A DNA stretch of 64,000 nucleotides from Chrysaora quinquecirrha (lineage: Eukaryota; Cnidaria; Scyphozoa; Semaeostomeae; Pelagiidae): the NCBI GenBank assembly GCA_014526335.1, contig JACTAT010000014.1, positions 6,666,393-6,730,392 of the forward strand, given 5' to 3'. Under the pieces are notes generated by a model. The model had not been told where the DNA came from. It saw only the letters and a list, made by a program, of their open reading frames with translations, and searched no databases. How positions within the stretch are numbered: position 1 is the stretch's first letter; each line of letters opens with the position of its first letter. A program made the translations under genes and the position numbers. Positions 15,101 through 30,100 of the stretch are shown one piece after another.

Positions 15101-18100
15101 CGTTAACTATTCCCTCTTGTAAAGTATCGCACACTGGTATGTTCAAGATAATCGCTAAGAATAAGGTGGGAGAGAGTTCTTCGAGAGCTAAGGTTAATGT
15201 GGACCAGTTGACAGAAAAGCCATTGTTTATACAATCTCTCAGTGACGTTGGCTTGTTTGAATCTGAGACTGCGCATTTGGAGGTGTCAGTATCGGGTAAA
15301 CCATACCCTAAGATCACATGGTATCATGATAGCAATGAGGTCGAATTCAGTAAGAGATGCAAGCTTGAGAAGACTGAAAACAAACAGACTTTGATTATCT
15401 CTGATATCTGCCCAAATGATGAAGGTACTTATGAATGTATTGCTGAAAACCAAGCCGGTCGGACCTCTTCAATGTGCTTTCTGAAGATCAAAGAGCCTCT
15501 TTTCGCACCGGAGTTCGCAGTACCGCCTGAAAATGCCCTGATAAAGCCTGGAAATAACGCGAAGATTGAATTTGTTGTCATCGGAAACCCCCGTGCTGAA
15601 GTTTCAGTGGTTAAAGACGGTGAAGACGTGGATGATAATGTTAAGCTGAGCATGGACGGGGTGACAGGTGAGGGAAAGATCACAATAAATGGATTAACAG
15701 AGAATAACCCAGGGATTTATAACATAATTGCGGTAAATAGCGAAGGAAGAACAGAGCATGGTTTTGAGGTTCAGATTCCAAGTCATTCTGACCAGCCTGT
15801 ATTTACGAAGACATTGTCGAGTTCTCACTGTCGTGCTGGGGAAACTGCTGTATTGAGTGTTGAGTTTACTGGGAATGTTTTGGATGTTGACTGGTATAAG
15901 GACGATCAGTACATAACTGATTCGAATAAGTACGAAATCATTGATGAGGAGTTCTGCTGTACGTTGGCTGTGCATGAGTGTCAAAAATCAGATAATGGAT
16001 TATATAAGTGTGAAATCGGCAATGATGATGCACATGTATTTTCAGAGGGGTACTTGACTGTTGATGTTCCGCAGAGGAGACGATCCAAACAGGTCGAAGA
16101 AGACACAATGCAAGCTGTAGCCCAAGCCTCGGTTGAGCAAACACCAAATCAGCCTGTTACATCGAAACCTGATTTCATAGAGCCCCTAGTTGATGTTAAG
16201 CCTGTAAAAGGCGAGAGCGTTTTGTTGAAAGTAACTGTTAACGGATCACCCTTGCCTGAAGTTACATGGTTCAAAGGCGCGCAGCAGATTCGAAAATCGT
16301 CAAGAATTACAGCGAAGAAAGAATCTGATGAAATACGGACGCTATTGATAGAAAACGCGAGGTTAGATGATTCCGGAGAATACAAGTGTGTAGCATCAAA
16401 TAAAATCGGGTCTGTATTCTGCAAAGCTATGATCAATATAGAAGAGCCGTTAGCTGCGCCGAAATTCACGAAAAAACCAAAAAATCTTAAGCTTGTGGAA
16501 GGTGATACAGCTATTTTGAACTTCTCCGTAACTGGATACCCAAAACCAAGTATTAAATGTCAGTTTAAAGGTCGAGACGGCAACATTAAAGATCTAAGTG
16601 AGTTAGTTACACTTGGCTTAGAACCGAAGCTTGTGCTTCCCAATTGTCAAATGGAGAATAATGGTGTCTATGAGTTCACTGCTAGTAGCAAAGCTGGTGA
16701 ATGTGTTTGCGAGGCTACAGTCGATGTCGAGGCTGTGATAACGCTTCCTAAATTCGCTACCGGCCTAAATGAGGTGAATCTAGAGCGTGGAAAGAACCTA
16801 AAATTAACCGCACGGTGCACAGGAAACCCGAAATCGGAAGTCCAGTGGAAAAAGGATGGTTTGGAGTTAAAACCTGATGACAGAATGAGCCAAGAAGTAA
16901 AGGGGGATGTTCTAACGTTAGTAATAGCGAAGTGCGAAGAGTCAGACACTGGGGAATATAGCTGTACTGTTAAAAACAACGCTGGTAGTTCAACCACGAA
17001 GTTTAACGTTGCTATGACTCGCACGTCCTCTCGTCCGGTTTTCAGAAAGAGGTTGAAGGATGTCAACACTGAGGAAGGAAGTGAAATCCATCTAGAGGTT
17101 GAGGTCGACGGCTTCCCTGAGCCAGCTTTGAAGTGGACTAGAAATAGTATCCAAATGAAGAGCGGTGGCAGGATCTCTATTGAGCAGTCCGGACAGAACG
17201 GCTCTTTGGTGATTAAAAATGCAAATTTGAATGACAAGGGAATGTATTGCTGCAGCGCTAAAAACAGCTCAGCAGAGGTTAAGACAACTTGTATCGTTTT
17301 TGTGACCAAGGGTTTCAAAGCAAAACCAGCATTTGCGAAGGCAAGGGCTGCCTTTGATAAACAGCCTGCTAGTACCAATGTGACGCAAAAGGCACCTCCG
17401 ATGGTGGACGCAGCTCGGAAGGCAACCACGGTGGGGAACACAGCTCAGAAGTCCACCCCATCCTCTGATGCATCAAAGACAACACTCCCTTCTGCTATAT
17501 CAGTTACGATACCTCTCGGTAATGCTGGAGGTAAGAGTATTAAGGTAATGCCGGTCCATTCTGATGCTCCTGAAGCGGGTACCAAGCAGCCTGAAGGCAT
17601 CACAAAGCCTGTTTCAGACACCAAGAAAGATTCCCTTCCAAATTCAGAAGCTGCCAAAAAATTTGGAAGGGACACTTTAAAAGACGCTGATGTAGAGCCA
17701 AAAGTTGCTAAAAAGTTCGGTACTGACACTCATAAAGAAACTGCTGTAGAAAAAGTGGCTAAAAAGTTTGGTGCTGACGCTCTTAAAGAAACTGCTGTTG
17801 AAAAAGTTGCTAAAAAGTTTTCTTCTGGTGCTTCAAATGCTGTAGAGCCAAAAGCTTCAAAAAAGATTTCTGCAGAAATTCCGAAAGAAAAAGTGACAGA
17901 GCCTGAAGTCACTAAGAAGCACGTTTCGTCTGAAATGAAAGCTCCTGCTAAAGCTTTATCAGCCCCATCGTTCATTCAAAAGCTTCAGAATTCAATCTGT
18001 TTGGACAAATCATCAAAAACGTTGTCTGTAACTGTCAAAGGAGAACCAGAGCCTGAAGTAACTTGGCTGAGGGAGGGGACTGTTATTGTTAAGAACGCGA

Positions 18101-21100
18101 ACTTTTCTATGGAAGAAAACCTCAAGAAATCTGAGTATCGTCTATTGATCAAGTCATTTTCCCCACACTGTGCTGGCAAATATTCTGCAGTAGCCAAGAA
18201 TGAAGCTGGACATGTGGAATGTTCTTGTGTTTTGGACATGGAAGAGGTGACTGAGAAGCCATCCTTCGTTGATAAGCTAGTCGATCAGGTTGTTAATGAG
18301 AAACAAAAAGTTGTATTACAGACAAAAGTAACGGGAAAACCTTCCCCAAGTTTTACATGGTATAAGGATCAAAAGCCAGTAAAAGAGTCTAAGAATGTGA
18401 GATTTGAAAAAGACTTAGACAAGCATCGTCTTGTTATTGATAGTATTACTGGCGATGATATTGGAGTGTATTCGTGCGTTGCTAAGAATTCTGCCGGTGA
18501 AGCAAGCCAGAACGCGGCTATACTATTACGAGGCTCGGGGAAAACACTCGAATTTACTAAGAGGCTAGAGGATGTTGATTTATACGAAGGAAAGCAATCA
18601 GTACTTGAAGTAATTGTGTCGGGAGATCTGCCTATTACGTGTAAATGGGAAAAGAACGGCAAGCCTGTAAGGAATACACTGTCGACAAGATTTGAAAAGA
18701 AAGATAACGTTTGCTCATTGAAATTTGTGAAGCCAACTATGTTAGAAAGTGGTGAGTATTCAGCCATCGTGTCGAATTCTTCCGGAACGATTTCGTGCGC
18801 GTGCAATGTCAAAGTGCACGTTGCACCCGTGAAACCCGCGTTTATTCTGAAGCTTCGTGACGTCACAGTATTCGATGGCAAAGACGTGGAGTTTTCTGCA
18901 AAATTACAGGAAAGCCTGAACCGGTTGTGAATTGGTACTTGCATGACGAGGAAATAGAAAATGGAGGTCGTTATAACATTGTTAAAAGAACTGATGGTAG
19001 ACATATTTTGAAGATTACATCATTGAGCGTTGAGGATAACGGTGAACTAAAATGCGAGGCTATGAATCCCGGAGGTACAGCTGTCTGTGTGTCTAAGATA
19101 TCAGTTCGAGGCTCGTCAAAACAATCATCACCCGTCAGTACTATCCCGAAATTCGTTCGTCAGTTTAATGACGAGTCTGTGGCCGAGGGTGAACCATTTG
19201 AGTTGTCGGTTGAGACCTCGTGTATTCCTGTACCGAATGTTACTTGGTTTAAAGATACAAAACAGCTCATTAAATCGAGTCGATTGCTGATAACATCAAA
19301 AGAGAACACGCATAATTTGAAGATTATGAAGGCGAGGTATGATGATTCAGGTACTTATAAGGCTACAGCTAAGAATAAAGTCGGTGAGAAATCATGTGTT
19401 GGGAATATTACGATAAAGAAAAAGATTTCTCCGCCTGTAATAAAGAAAGAAATGTCGAATGTTGCTATTCAGGAGGACAAAACTGCGAGTTTTTCTGTTC
19501 TGGTCGAAGGATCAGATATATCTGTGGAGTGGTTAAAAGACGGAAAGCCAATCAAGCCTGCGAATAATGTTTTGTTAAGAGAAACACGAAATGAGTTTGA
19601 ATTGCAGATTAAAAATGTCACCAGCGCTGATTCTGGGAAATATGAATGTGTTATCAAAAACGAGGCTGGAAGTGTATCGTCATCTGCTGATCTTACTGTA
19701 AATGAGGCTAATAGTCCTCCGAACTTTGTGAAAGGTTTGGAAGATTTTGAAGCTGAAGAGGAAAAGGCTGTGAATTTGATGTGAAGGTTACTGGAAAGCC
19801 TAGGCCAGTTGTGAAGCTGTTTAAAGATAGCAAACCGTTACAGAAGGATGGTGTGAGCATAATAGAAGAAACCGGGGGACTGTGGAAAATCGTATTTGAA
19901 ACGGTTGAGCTATCTGACGCTGGCAAGTATACATGCAAAGCCACAAACTCAGTGTCAACTGTCAGCTCCTCGGCTGAGCTTACCGTCAATAAATTGATTG
20001 TTCGACCAAGGTTTTCTACATTTACGGAAGAAGAGAACGAAATAGATGAAGATGAAGAACTGAGAATAGAGGTATTAGCCTTAGGAGAGCCTTCACCGAG
20101 TGTACAGTGGATGAAAGACGGTGTTGTGTTGAAAGAAAATGATAATTTGAAGATCTCAAAAGGGGAGCTAGATTCTCTTGTTATTAGTAGAGCAAATGTT
20201 GATAATTCAGGAGAATACAAATGTATCGCGAAGAATCCTGGTGGTGTTGCGGAGAAAACTTTCAAAGTAGCTGTTCAAGGTACAATTTTACTTTTTTCAA
20301 AATATATGCTTTCATATATGTCTTGTCTCTTCTTGCTTTCGCTTGTCAGGTTCTTTCTAAAGTATCAGACAGCTTAAACATTTATGTTTTTTCATAGCAC
20401 GGAAGGAGGAAGGCGAAGCCCCGCAAGTCTTGGAAGCTTTAAGCGAACAAACCTTCAAAACTGGAGGCAAGATAGTTCTGAAACTCAAGGTTGCCGGAAA
20501 ACCTAAGCCAGCAGTGACATTTAAAAAGGACGGAAAGAAAGTTCTTGAAGATAAGAGAATTGAAATCAAGAGCAAGGAAGATGACGAATGGTTGTTGATT
20601 ATCCATGATGCGTCAGAAAAGGATGCTGGAAAATATTCTGCTGGCGTAAAGAACGATAGCGGGGAAGTTTTTTCTGAAGCTGAAGTGAAATTCGTTGAAG
20701 AAAAAGGTTAGAAAAAATAAGTTGATTTACAGTTGAATAAAATCTGCCTTTTTCGGGTAGACAAAGTCTGTATTCGGTATTCAAATACTATCCTTTGTGA
20801 CTGCCTGTTGAATACTATGATATAATAACCAAATGTTGATTGAATGATAATTGCTTTATATCTATTAGCTTTTAATTTGAATTCTTGCCCTTCTGCATTC
20901 GTTGCAGGGTTGAACCAGAACCAGAACCAAAAGACACCAAACAGAAACCAGCGCCTCCAGTTGAAAAGAAACCAGCCCCTAAGCCTGCAAGAAAATCTCG
21001 TGGAAGTCCACCAGAATTCATCTTGAAACCTCGAAGCAGATCAGTGTTTGAAGGGTCTACAGTGCGCTTTACTTGCACTTCAAACGGAGACCCAGAACCA

Positions 21101-24100
21101 ACAATTGAATGGTTCTTCAATGAGATAAATTTGTACCAGATAAACGCAAAGATTTGAAACTAAGAAATGGAATATCAACAATTACGATTAATAACGCATG
21201 CGCCGATGATATTGGTGATTATAAGGTGGTGGCTACAAATGATTCGGGAGTGCTTGAGCATATTGCTACACTGAGTATCGAAGGGCTGACAAGACCTGAG
21301 CCAAAACCAAAGAAGGAAGAGACTGAAAAGAGGTAAGTTTATTGTCACTGGATTGAATTGTGAAGTCTATTTGAAATTTTTGTATATGTTTGGCCCTAGC
21401 TAAACGATCAAACATTGTAAGTCAAACATATCCAATTTGTCGAATCAAAACATGTTTGACACGCAGAATTTGTCTTACAAGGTTTAAACAAAAACTTCAA
21501 GAAACCTTCTGCTCATCACAAGCAAAAGCGTTTGACATGTCGTGTCTATATTTCGCTCAACAACCAGATTTCAGATGTTTGACAAACAGTGTTTGATCAT
21601 TTGCGCAGTGCCTTAAATTCAGCCATGTCACAAAACGTTCCTTGACAAGCAAGAATAAGTAAAATTTGTTTTTTGATGTTTCTGAAAAGTCCAGAACACT
21701 TTTCGCTTGACACAAGCACGAAATGTTTGTTAACCAATGTTTTGCGAGGCAACCAAGCGGTCTTAAGTTTTCCTTGATAAGCAGATTTAAGATGTTTGAC
21801 AAACAATTTTGATGTTTTTGCAGGGGCCTTAGACTTGAATGTTTCTTTAGTTAACTTGACGTAAGAGTGCGCTACCCTTTAATCAAATTGGGCTTCCTTA
21901 TGGTAAGACTTGTGGTCCCTTGTCCGCCATCCATGTCATCTTGCACATCTAGAATAATGAACGCCGTCTTTATACTATCGCCCATTTTTTCTAGCTTCTT
22001 TTTCAGTCAGGTTTCTCATATCAATATCTTTGTTCGAAGTATCTTTTTCCTTGCCCGTTTCTTTTCCCCTTCGCGTTTCTTCTTGATTTTAAGGTTAAAC
22101 TACTAATCTATATTTCTGAGCTGCTTTATGTAATTTTTCTTTGGTTACTGACACTGACAGGCCTATGTCGTGTCATTAGACTATTTATATAACTTTCTAT
22201 GTTTTATCATTTTTTTATTTAGTGAGGTGAGGGAGAAGAAATAAGTGTTGTAGAAACGAGCGAAGTTTCATCAGCTCCTGTGGAATCTCCGACGAAAACA
22301 GAAACTAAAGAAGGTAAATAAAGAAAGCCAACAATCTTATTCAAAGTAGGACCACGACATGAACAAATTTCCATGACTGCTATATGGAGTAGGTTCCCTA
22401 TGAATTTCGTGGAAATCTCCATCAAAAGCCACTTTTTACAAATAATAAAACGAGCTTAATAATGCTGTCACAATATCATTCGAAAGAACATCTTATTGTT
22501 GCAACAAATGCAACTTATCATATGAATTTAGAACCTATACTTTCTCATTTATTATCACTTATATTATGGCTATTTTATCATTACTTATTATTTCTACAAT
22601 CTTATTATTACTTTTTATTATTCAGTTGGTACTTTGATTTAATTTGTATTAAAGTTCTCACGGTTTTAATTTTTGGACTTTTAGATTATTTGTTATTGCT
22701 GTAGTTTATTAGTTTTTAAAAAAGGTTTTTTATTTATGCGAATAAAATACGAGTTATAAAATTGTTCAGTAATTTTTTTCTGTTTCGTTCTTTCAGATAG
22801 GGAACCAAGCTCTGAAGATGAAAAAGAAGAAACAAAGTTGGATTCCGATCAACCGCTACAATCAGCGCGAAAACCTTCCACCGAAAGCAAAGAAATTCCG
22901 TTCGCCATGAAAGAACTCCAAGGAGTCTTGGCGCCTGTTGCAGTCGATATACCAATTTCTTCATCTGAGGACCTCGATAAAATCGTTGAATCTGCCGAAG
23001 CTGTGACATCAGCAATAAAAAACCTGACAAATTCCCGCCTTCTTTTATCGTTGAGCTGCAGGATAAACAAGTTGTTGAAGGAGAAAGTGTGAAACTTGAA
23101 GCCAAAGTATCAGGGAATCCAAGGCCGACATTTTCCTGGCTCAAAGATGATGATGATCTGAAGATGACGGATAGAATAAGGGTTCATGAAAATGGCGAAT
23201 GGGTTTGTTTGGAGATTGTTGATGTCGAGTTGGATGATGAAGCTGATTATGTTTGCATTGCTGAAAATGAATTAGGAGAGGCTGAATGCTTTGCTGAATT
23301 GCTTGTAGATGGTAAGGAATTATTTCTCTATTTATTCATTAATAATTCATATGCAGTACTGTATTAACTTCTTTATTTATTGTATAACTTATTCGTTGTT
23401 TGAACGAAATATATTTGGCAAAGAAGGAGATGTAGAATAAACGACAAAGTTTTGGCTAACTACTGTAGTTTCGGCGTGTCCGCCTTCCTCAGAGTCTTTT
23501 TAAAAATGAAATATATTTATTTATTTTTCTTATATTTGTTTGTATCTTTTATTTTTTATTGTTTATTTGTTTTTTGTTTGTTTTTATCTATCCATCTATC
23601 CGTCGATTTATTTATTCATTCATTCATTTACTTATTCATGCATGTATTAATTTATTCTTGCATTAATTCGTTTACTTGTTTGTTTGTTTGTTTGTTTTTT
23701 ATTTATCAATCCTTCAATCCATTTTTATTCACTTATTTATCTATTTATTCATTCGCTCATTAATCTATTTGCCAATCAGACATCAGACATGTCATTGAAT
23801 TCTAGAATTTCTCATTTATTTTAAATAATATTTTTTTATTATTATATTTAAATTATTACTATCTTAATGTTTTGCTATTTGTCAAAAATAGAAAAAGAAG
23901 AATCGAAACAAGACGGAGGGGAACAAGAAATCGAAGAGATCGCAGAACATAAACCAGAAAGGTAAGGAAAAAAATATGTTTTCCTTTTTTTTGCAAGTTT
24001 CATGTTTCTTAACGATAATGTACTTAATTTTCTAATTAAACGACGACTTTCAAAAGAAAAAACGTTTATAAATTTCTAGATCTGCGTGTGCATACTCACA

Positions 24101-27100
24101 TAAGTTTTTAAAATCATCATGCTTGCTTGAACTATAAAAAAGATTTGTAACTTTTCTTGAATACTGTAATATAGCAGGTGGATGAAGAGAAAAAATATCG
24201 CCCAACGTGGGGCTCGAACCCACGACCCTCAGATTAAGAGTCTGATGCTCTACCGACTGAGCTAGCCGGGCACGTTTGTAAAGTTTAATTTTTCGGATTA
24301 TAAACTTGCGCTTGGGCTAAAATCTACCCTTCAGTTGTTATCGAAAGTAAATTTTAAGCTTCTTTCTGCTTTTTAGTGATGAAAACAGCTCCCTGGAATA
24401 AAAGCACCAAAATTTATCGCTGATCCTGATGATCTTGAAGTCTTTGTCGGAGATGTAATTACATGTACAGCTAAAATTGACAGTGAACTGCCCGTCAGTG
24501 TGCAGTGGTTCAGGGAGATGATTTAGTAGAGACTGACGAAAGAACTAAATTCACCAAAGATGGAAATACTCATGTACTGGAAATCAGTGACAGTAATATT
24601 GATGATGAAGCTTTTTATCGATGTGTTGTTTCCAACGAGGCAGGGAAAATTGAGAGCGAATTTGAGGTTTTGGTTGAAGGTATGTATGTGTTCTTAAATA
24701 AATTTTTAGTTTTTGGTAGTACAAAACTTAATTGAGATAAACAGCGGAAACATTTTCGGGCATACTTAAAAGCTTTTTTCATCTTACACTCCTCAGAGTA
24801 TGAACGTCAGAAACAGACCGTAAAACTAAACGCAATTCAGCTTCTCTTTCCGATTGATGCGTTTCGAGCCGCATCTGGTTATAAATTCCGCCTTAGATTA
24901 TTGTTTCGGTCTGTTTCTGACGTTCATACTCTGAGGATTGTGAGACGAAAAAAACTTTTAAGTATGTCCAGAGATGTTTCCGCTGTTTATCGCAATTTTA
25001 AATAAATGTATTTTTAAATCTCCAATCAGAAAAGTGATTTGTATTGTGTTTTGAACACCAATCGGCTTTTGGAATACAGTGTGAAGACCAATTTGAGCTG
25101 GTTTAAGAATCTACCCATATCTGTCTAAAGCTTTATAACCAAAACGCCGGTTTTGTATGTGCAGAAAGAATTCTTGTGGAGCTCCGCCCCTAGCTACGGT
25201 TGCGTCACAGCCAGAGTCAAGGTCTCGATTACTACTGAGATCCCAGCAACTGGCACTAAATACACCATTTCAACTTCACCTTTCTCCTTTATTGTATGAT
25301 TTTGTTGATTTGAATTGCAAAATAATTTGGTTTTTTTCAGAAGTCGAAATGCCTGAAAAGACTGAAAGTGTCCCTGATGGTCAGAAATCGCTTGAGAAAG
25401 CCCCAAGTTTTGTAAAGGAACTTTCAGAACAGACAGTGCAGTCCGGGAAAGAAGCTGTTCTTACTGTCGAAATTGAAGGCAATCCTGAACCAGCGGTTGA
25501 TTGGACAGTTGATGGCGACGAGATTTTTGAAGATGATGGTATTGAAATCAACCAAGAGGGAATGTTTATTCATTGATCATCAAAGAAACAGTCGAGGAAG
25601 ATGAAGGGGTATATGCTTGCATCGCTAAGAACAAGCTCGGTGAGGCAACTTCATCAGCAGATTTAATAATTGCGGAAGAAGATTCTAAGCCGGAATTTGT
25701 GGAGAAGCTGAAGCACGGAGAAACAGAAGAAGGCGGTGAGACTCGTTTTGATGCCGAGGTTACAGGGTATCCAATACCGACGGTTCAGTGGTTAAAAGGC
25801 AAATTAGTGTTGGAAGACTCCGAGAAGTATTCGATACTAAGTAAAGAAAACAAGCATTCTCTTATTGTGAGGAATTGTGAAATTAAGGATGCTGGAGTCT
25901 ATCAGATTGTTGCTGAAAATAGAGCTGGTAAAACTTCATGTAATGCCCAGCTTACTGTACATAAGAAAATGCTGCCTCCCGTGATTGAGAAGATAGAAGA
26001 TTTGCCTTCAGATTTTGAAGTGATTGACGGTGAAAAGCTCTCAGTAATTTTCCCAGTGACTGGAGAGAGCTTGAAACAGAGCTGGACGAAGAATAATCAG
26101 GATTTGGCTGGGGATGATCGAGTATTAATTAAATCTGAGGATGGACGTGTTTCTCTGGAAATTGAAAATATCAATGACGAAGATGCTGGAATTTATGAAT
26201 TTTCCGCTGCGAATGATGCGGGAGAAGTGGCCTACTCATTTAACGTAGCAGTTAAACGTGAGTATTATGTTTTGAAATGTTACAAGGTTTCTCTTCGGTT
26301 TTTCTTGAAATATCCCTAGTACGGTTATGGGGATTCATCATAGCCATTAGCCAGAGGCCGCATGTTCGAGGCCTAAAAGGCAAAGGTTCGAGACCTTTCT
26401 TGGTCATTCGCCCCATCTTTTAAGTTTTCTCCAAAAATTACTTCTGAAATTGCTAAGCCTCCTTTTCCAAGAGTTTTCTGTAGCTATGCAATCTCCCTAG
26501 GCGATACTGTAATTACGGCTTTTAGACCCCGTTTACACGGGAACGGATCCGAGTGGTTGCGTTCCCAAAAAGGTCACTATAGGCTTTTTGTTTACACGGG
26601 ATGCATGGATCCGTTCCTATTTAGAAACGGGGTCTTATTATTTTGAGTACGCTAAAGAAGCGGATCCATTTGGATCCTTTCCCAATCTATTCCAGTAAAG
26701 TATCCGAAAGGGGTGGATCTTTTTCTCGTGTAAACGGTGTCTTGAAGTGAAATAACTTAAATCGTTCTTTTAGCCGCTGCTCCTAAAGGCAAGAAACCAC
26801 ATTTAACAGAGGAGCTCAAAGACCTAAAAGTATTGGAAGGAAAGTCTTGCAAACTGAGCATTCATTTTGAGAGTGAAACTGACTATGAAACTACTTGGTT
26901 GAAAGACGGTGTTCCAGTAGAAACTTGTGACATAATTACGCAAGAAAGCAGCGAAAATAAGAGCAGCCTGAATTTCAAATCGTTGAAGGTTGAAGATAAG
27001 GGTGTCTACTTATTTGAAGTAAAGAACGAGTTTGGCATCGCATCATCAAGCTGTACGTTAGAGGTTGAAGAAATAACAGAAAGCCCTGAGTTTGTTATGA

Positions 27101-30100
27101 AGCTGCAAGCTGTTCAAGTGACAGAGGGAAAGAAAGCTGAATTCAAGGTCAAGGTAACCGGTATTCCAGAACCGGAGGTTAAGTGGTTTAAAAACGACCA
27201 ACCGGTCAATGAAGATGGTTATGAAGTGAACCAGTTAGAGAATGGACTACATAGTCTTGTGATTAAGAAATGTAGACTAAATGACAAAGGACGCATCAAG
27301 TGTATTGCAACCAACAAAGCTGGCGAGAAATCATGTTGGGCTGATCTATTGATACAGCAAGAGATAGGACCACCTAGAATCGAGGCTTTAGTCGATGATG
27401 AGATTCAGATTGAGGCTGGGAAAGACGTGGTTCTTGAAGCTGACGTCAGTGGCAAGCCGAAAGCCAAAGTTGAATGGGCAAAGGGTTCAAAACCGATAAT
27501 TTGGAATACGAAGAAGTATAATTTGAAATCAGAAGGAAGTAGACATAAACTCACAATAACACAAGCAAATGATAAAGATGTCGGGGAATATAAGTTAACT
27601 GCAAGTAGCTCAGCTGGCAAGACTACCCGGACATTTACACTGAAAAAACCAGGTTTGTGCTTATACAGTGTACATTTCATTGTGTAATTTCTAAAATGGA
27701 TTTGAGACATTAAAATGATCCGCATATAAGATTGCTTTGAAGCTTAGATTAGTCGCGGTCCTTTTTGGATTTCAAATTGGAAAACGTAAGCCCGGAAGAG
27801 TTATTGCTTGCATAAGTTACAGGGACTATATAGCTTGGGTTTTAATAGTGTAATAGTCCCTACTTGTTCTCGCAATGTATCATCTCTTTCAAAATTTGAG
27901 AAAGCTTAAAAGTAGAGAGCTGTTTAACGTCCATGCTCTATAATTGTGGCGTTTGTTGTTATTATGTGTAAGTAGCAAAGAGTTTTCGCTTGCTTTTCAT
28001 ATATTTCATGCTGTTTTTGTTGAGTAGTTTTTTCTCCTGTTGCCCAAAAAAAATTCGTTGGTAAAGCATGAATACTACCCAAAGAAAACTGTATGGATAA
28101 TTTTTTGATAATGATCTCTTTTACATCAAATTGTGTGCGAAATATCAATCATCTTCTCCAAGTATGGAACGGCGTATGATGCGATGTTGTTCCTTGTTAT
28201 TCCATATCATTCCGTGCCGTTTGCTTTCTTAAAAGAACTCCATACTTCGTGCTTTAGATAGCATGAACCATTAGTGCCAGCATTTTGGTGACTTTATATG
28301 TGAGTTTCTGGAACTGATAGTTTTATTTGACCTTAAAACCTTATTTTTTCTGTGATTTTAGGACCTGAAGAATCTGCACCAGTCATCAGCCAAGAATCTT
28401 CTGGCAAGATCACTGCAAACAGCGGTGAATCAGTCACGCTGAAATGCAAAGTCGATGGGCACCCTAAACCTGAAGTAATTTGGCTCAAAGATGGTAATGA
28501 AATAAAGGAAAATAACCTTATCGAGTTGAAACAATCCGCTAAATTGTATACTTTGATTTTGAAGGACATGACGTTTGAGAACAGTGGCTGCTATACTTGT
28601 ACAGCAAAAAACAAACGTGGTGAAGCGAGCTGTGAATTCTCGGTAGAGGTATTAGAATCACCGAAAATCATCGAGGAATTACAAGGAGTTACAATCACAG
28701 AAAGAGATGCAGCTACATTTGCTACTCGAATATCAGGCAACCGAGGTGACCTGGTAAGTCTTGATCAGAAGTTTTTCTCATCTTTATCATTCACTATCAT
28801 CATCATCATCATGATCTTCTCAGCCTCATAATCATCATCATCTTACCATCATTATCACCATTATCATCATTATCATTATAATTATCATCATTTTCTTCAT
28901 CATCATTATCATCATCATTATGGTAATCATATTCATCATCATCAACATTCGACAAAAAAAATGACAGTGTAAGCATTTTGTAACAATGCTTATGCTCATA
29001 AAATCGAGCTGAATGCCACGATTTCTTTTTGTGATGCTTGCCATGACACTGTGTACACGACATATGAACATAAATTCCACTGGTATAATGCTGGTAGAGA
29101 TAGAACAATGCATATTTAGTAGAAACCATTCTGGCCTATTTGTTCCATTTTTCACAAAACGGACTAAAGGAATACCACGAGGAACAGGGGAACGCTTTAT
29201 TTGTTCATTTGTTCGTTGAACTTTGGAACTTGTCATCGTTGATAAGTGTTCCCTCTTTGGGAACAAAGGACCATGGAATTCATATGAGGAACGTTCCTTT
29301 ATTCTTTTATTCCGAAATTCCGTAGTGCCCCTGTTCTTTAGTTCCTTTGTTCAAGAATTCCCAGATTAAGTAAATGATGTGATTGATGCTTTACTATGAC
29401 GGCAACAGCTATTGTTACATAACTTCCCTGACATCAACAGTATTTTTTTTAATAAAAAGATAACAATGTAGATAATAGAGATAACAATAGCAGCTATTGT
29501 TACATCATTGCCTTTACATCAACAGTATTTTTTAAATAAAAGATAACAATGTAGATAATAGAGATAACAATAGCAGCTATTGTTACATCATTGCCTTTAC
29601 ATCAACAGTATTTTTTTAAATATAAAGATAACAATGTAGATAATAGAGATAACAATAGCAGCTATTGTTACATCATTGCCTTTACATCAACAGTATTTTT
29701 TTAAATAAAAAGATAACAATGTAGATAATAGAGATAACAATAGCAGCTATTGTTACATCATTGCCTTTACATCAACAGTATTTTTTAAATATAAAGATAA
29801 CAATGTAGATAATAGAGATAACAATAGCAGCTATTGTTACATCATTGCCTTTACATCAACAGTATTTTTTAAATGTAAAGATAACAATGTAGATAATAGA
29901 GATAACAATAGCAGCTATTGTTACATCATTGCCTTTACATCAACAGTATTTTTTAAATAAAAGATAACAATGTAGATAATAGAGATAACAATAGCAGCTA
30001 TTGTTACATCATTGCCTTTACATCAACAGTATTTTTTTAAATATAAAGATAACAATGTAGATAATAGAGATAACAATAGCAGCTATTGTTACATCATTGC

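Noticed and set aside
9354..20265. Many minus-strand open frames of 60-257 codons
   Set aside because: Shadows of the Ig exons; none has a recognisable domain.
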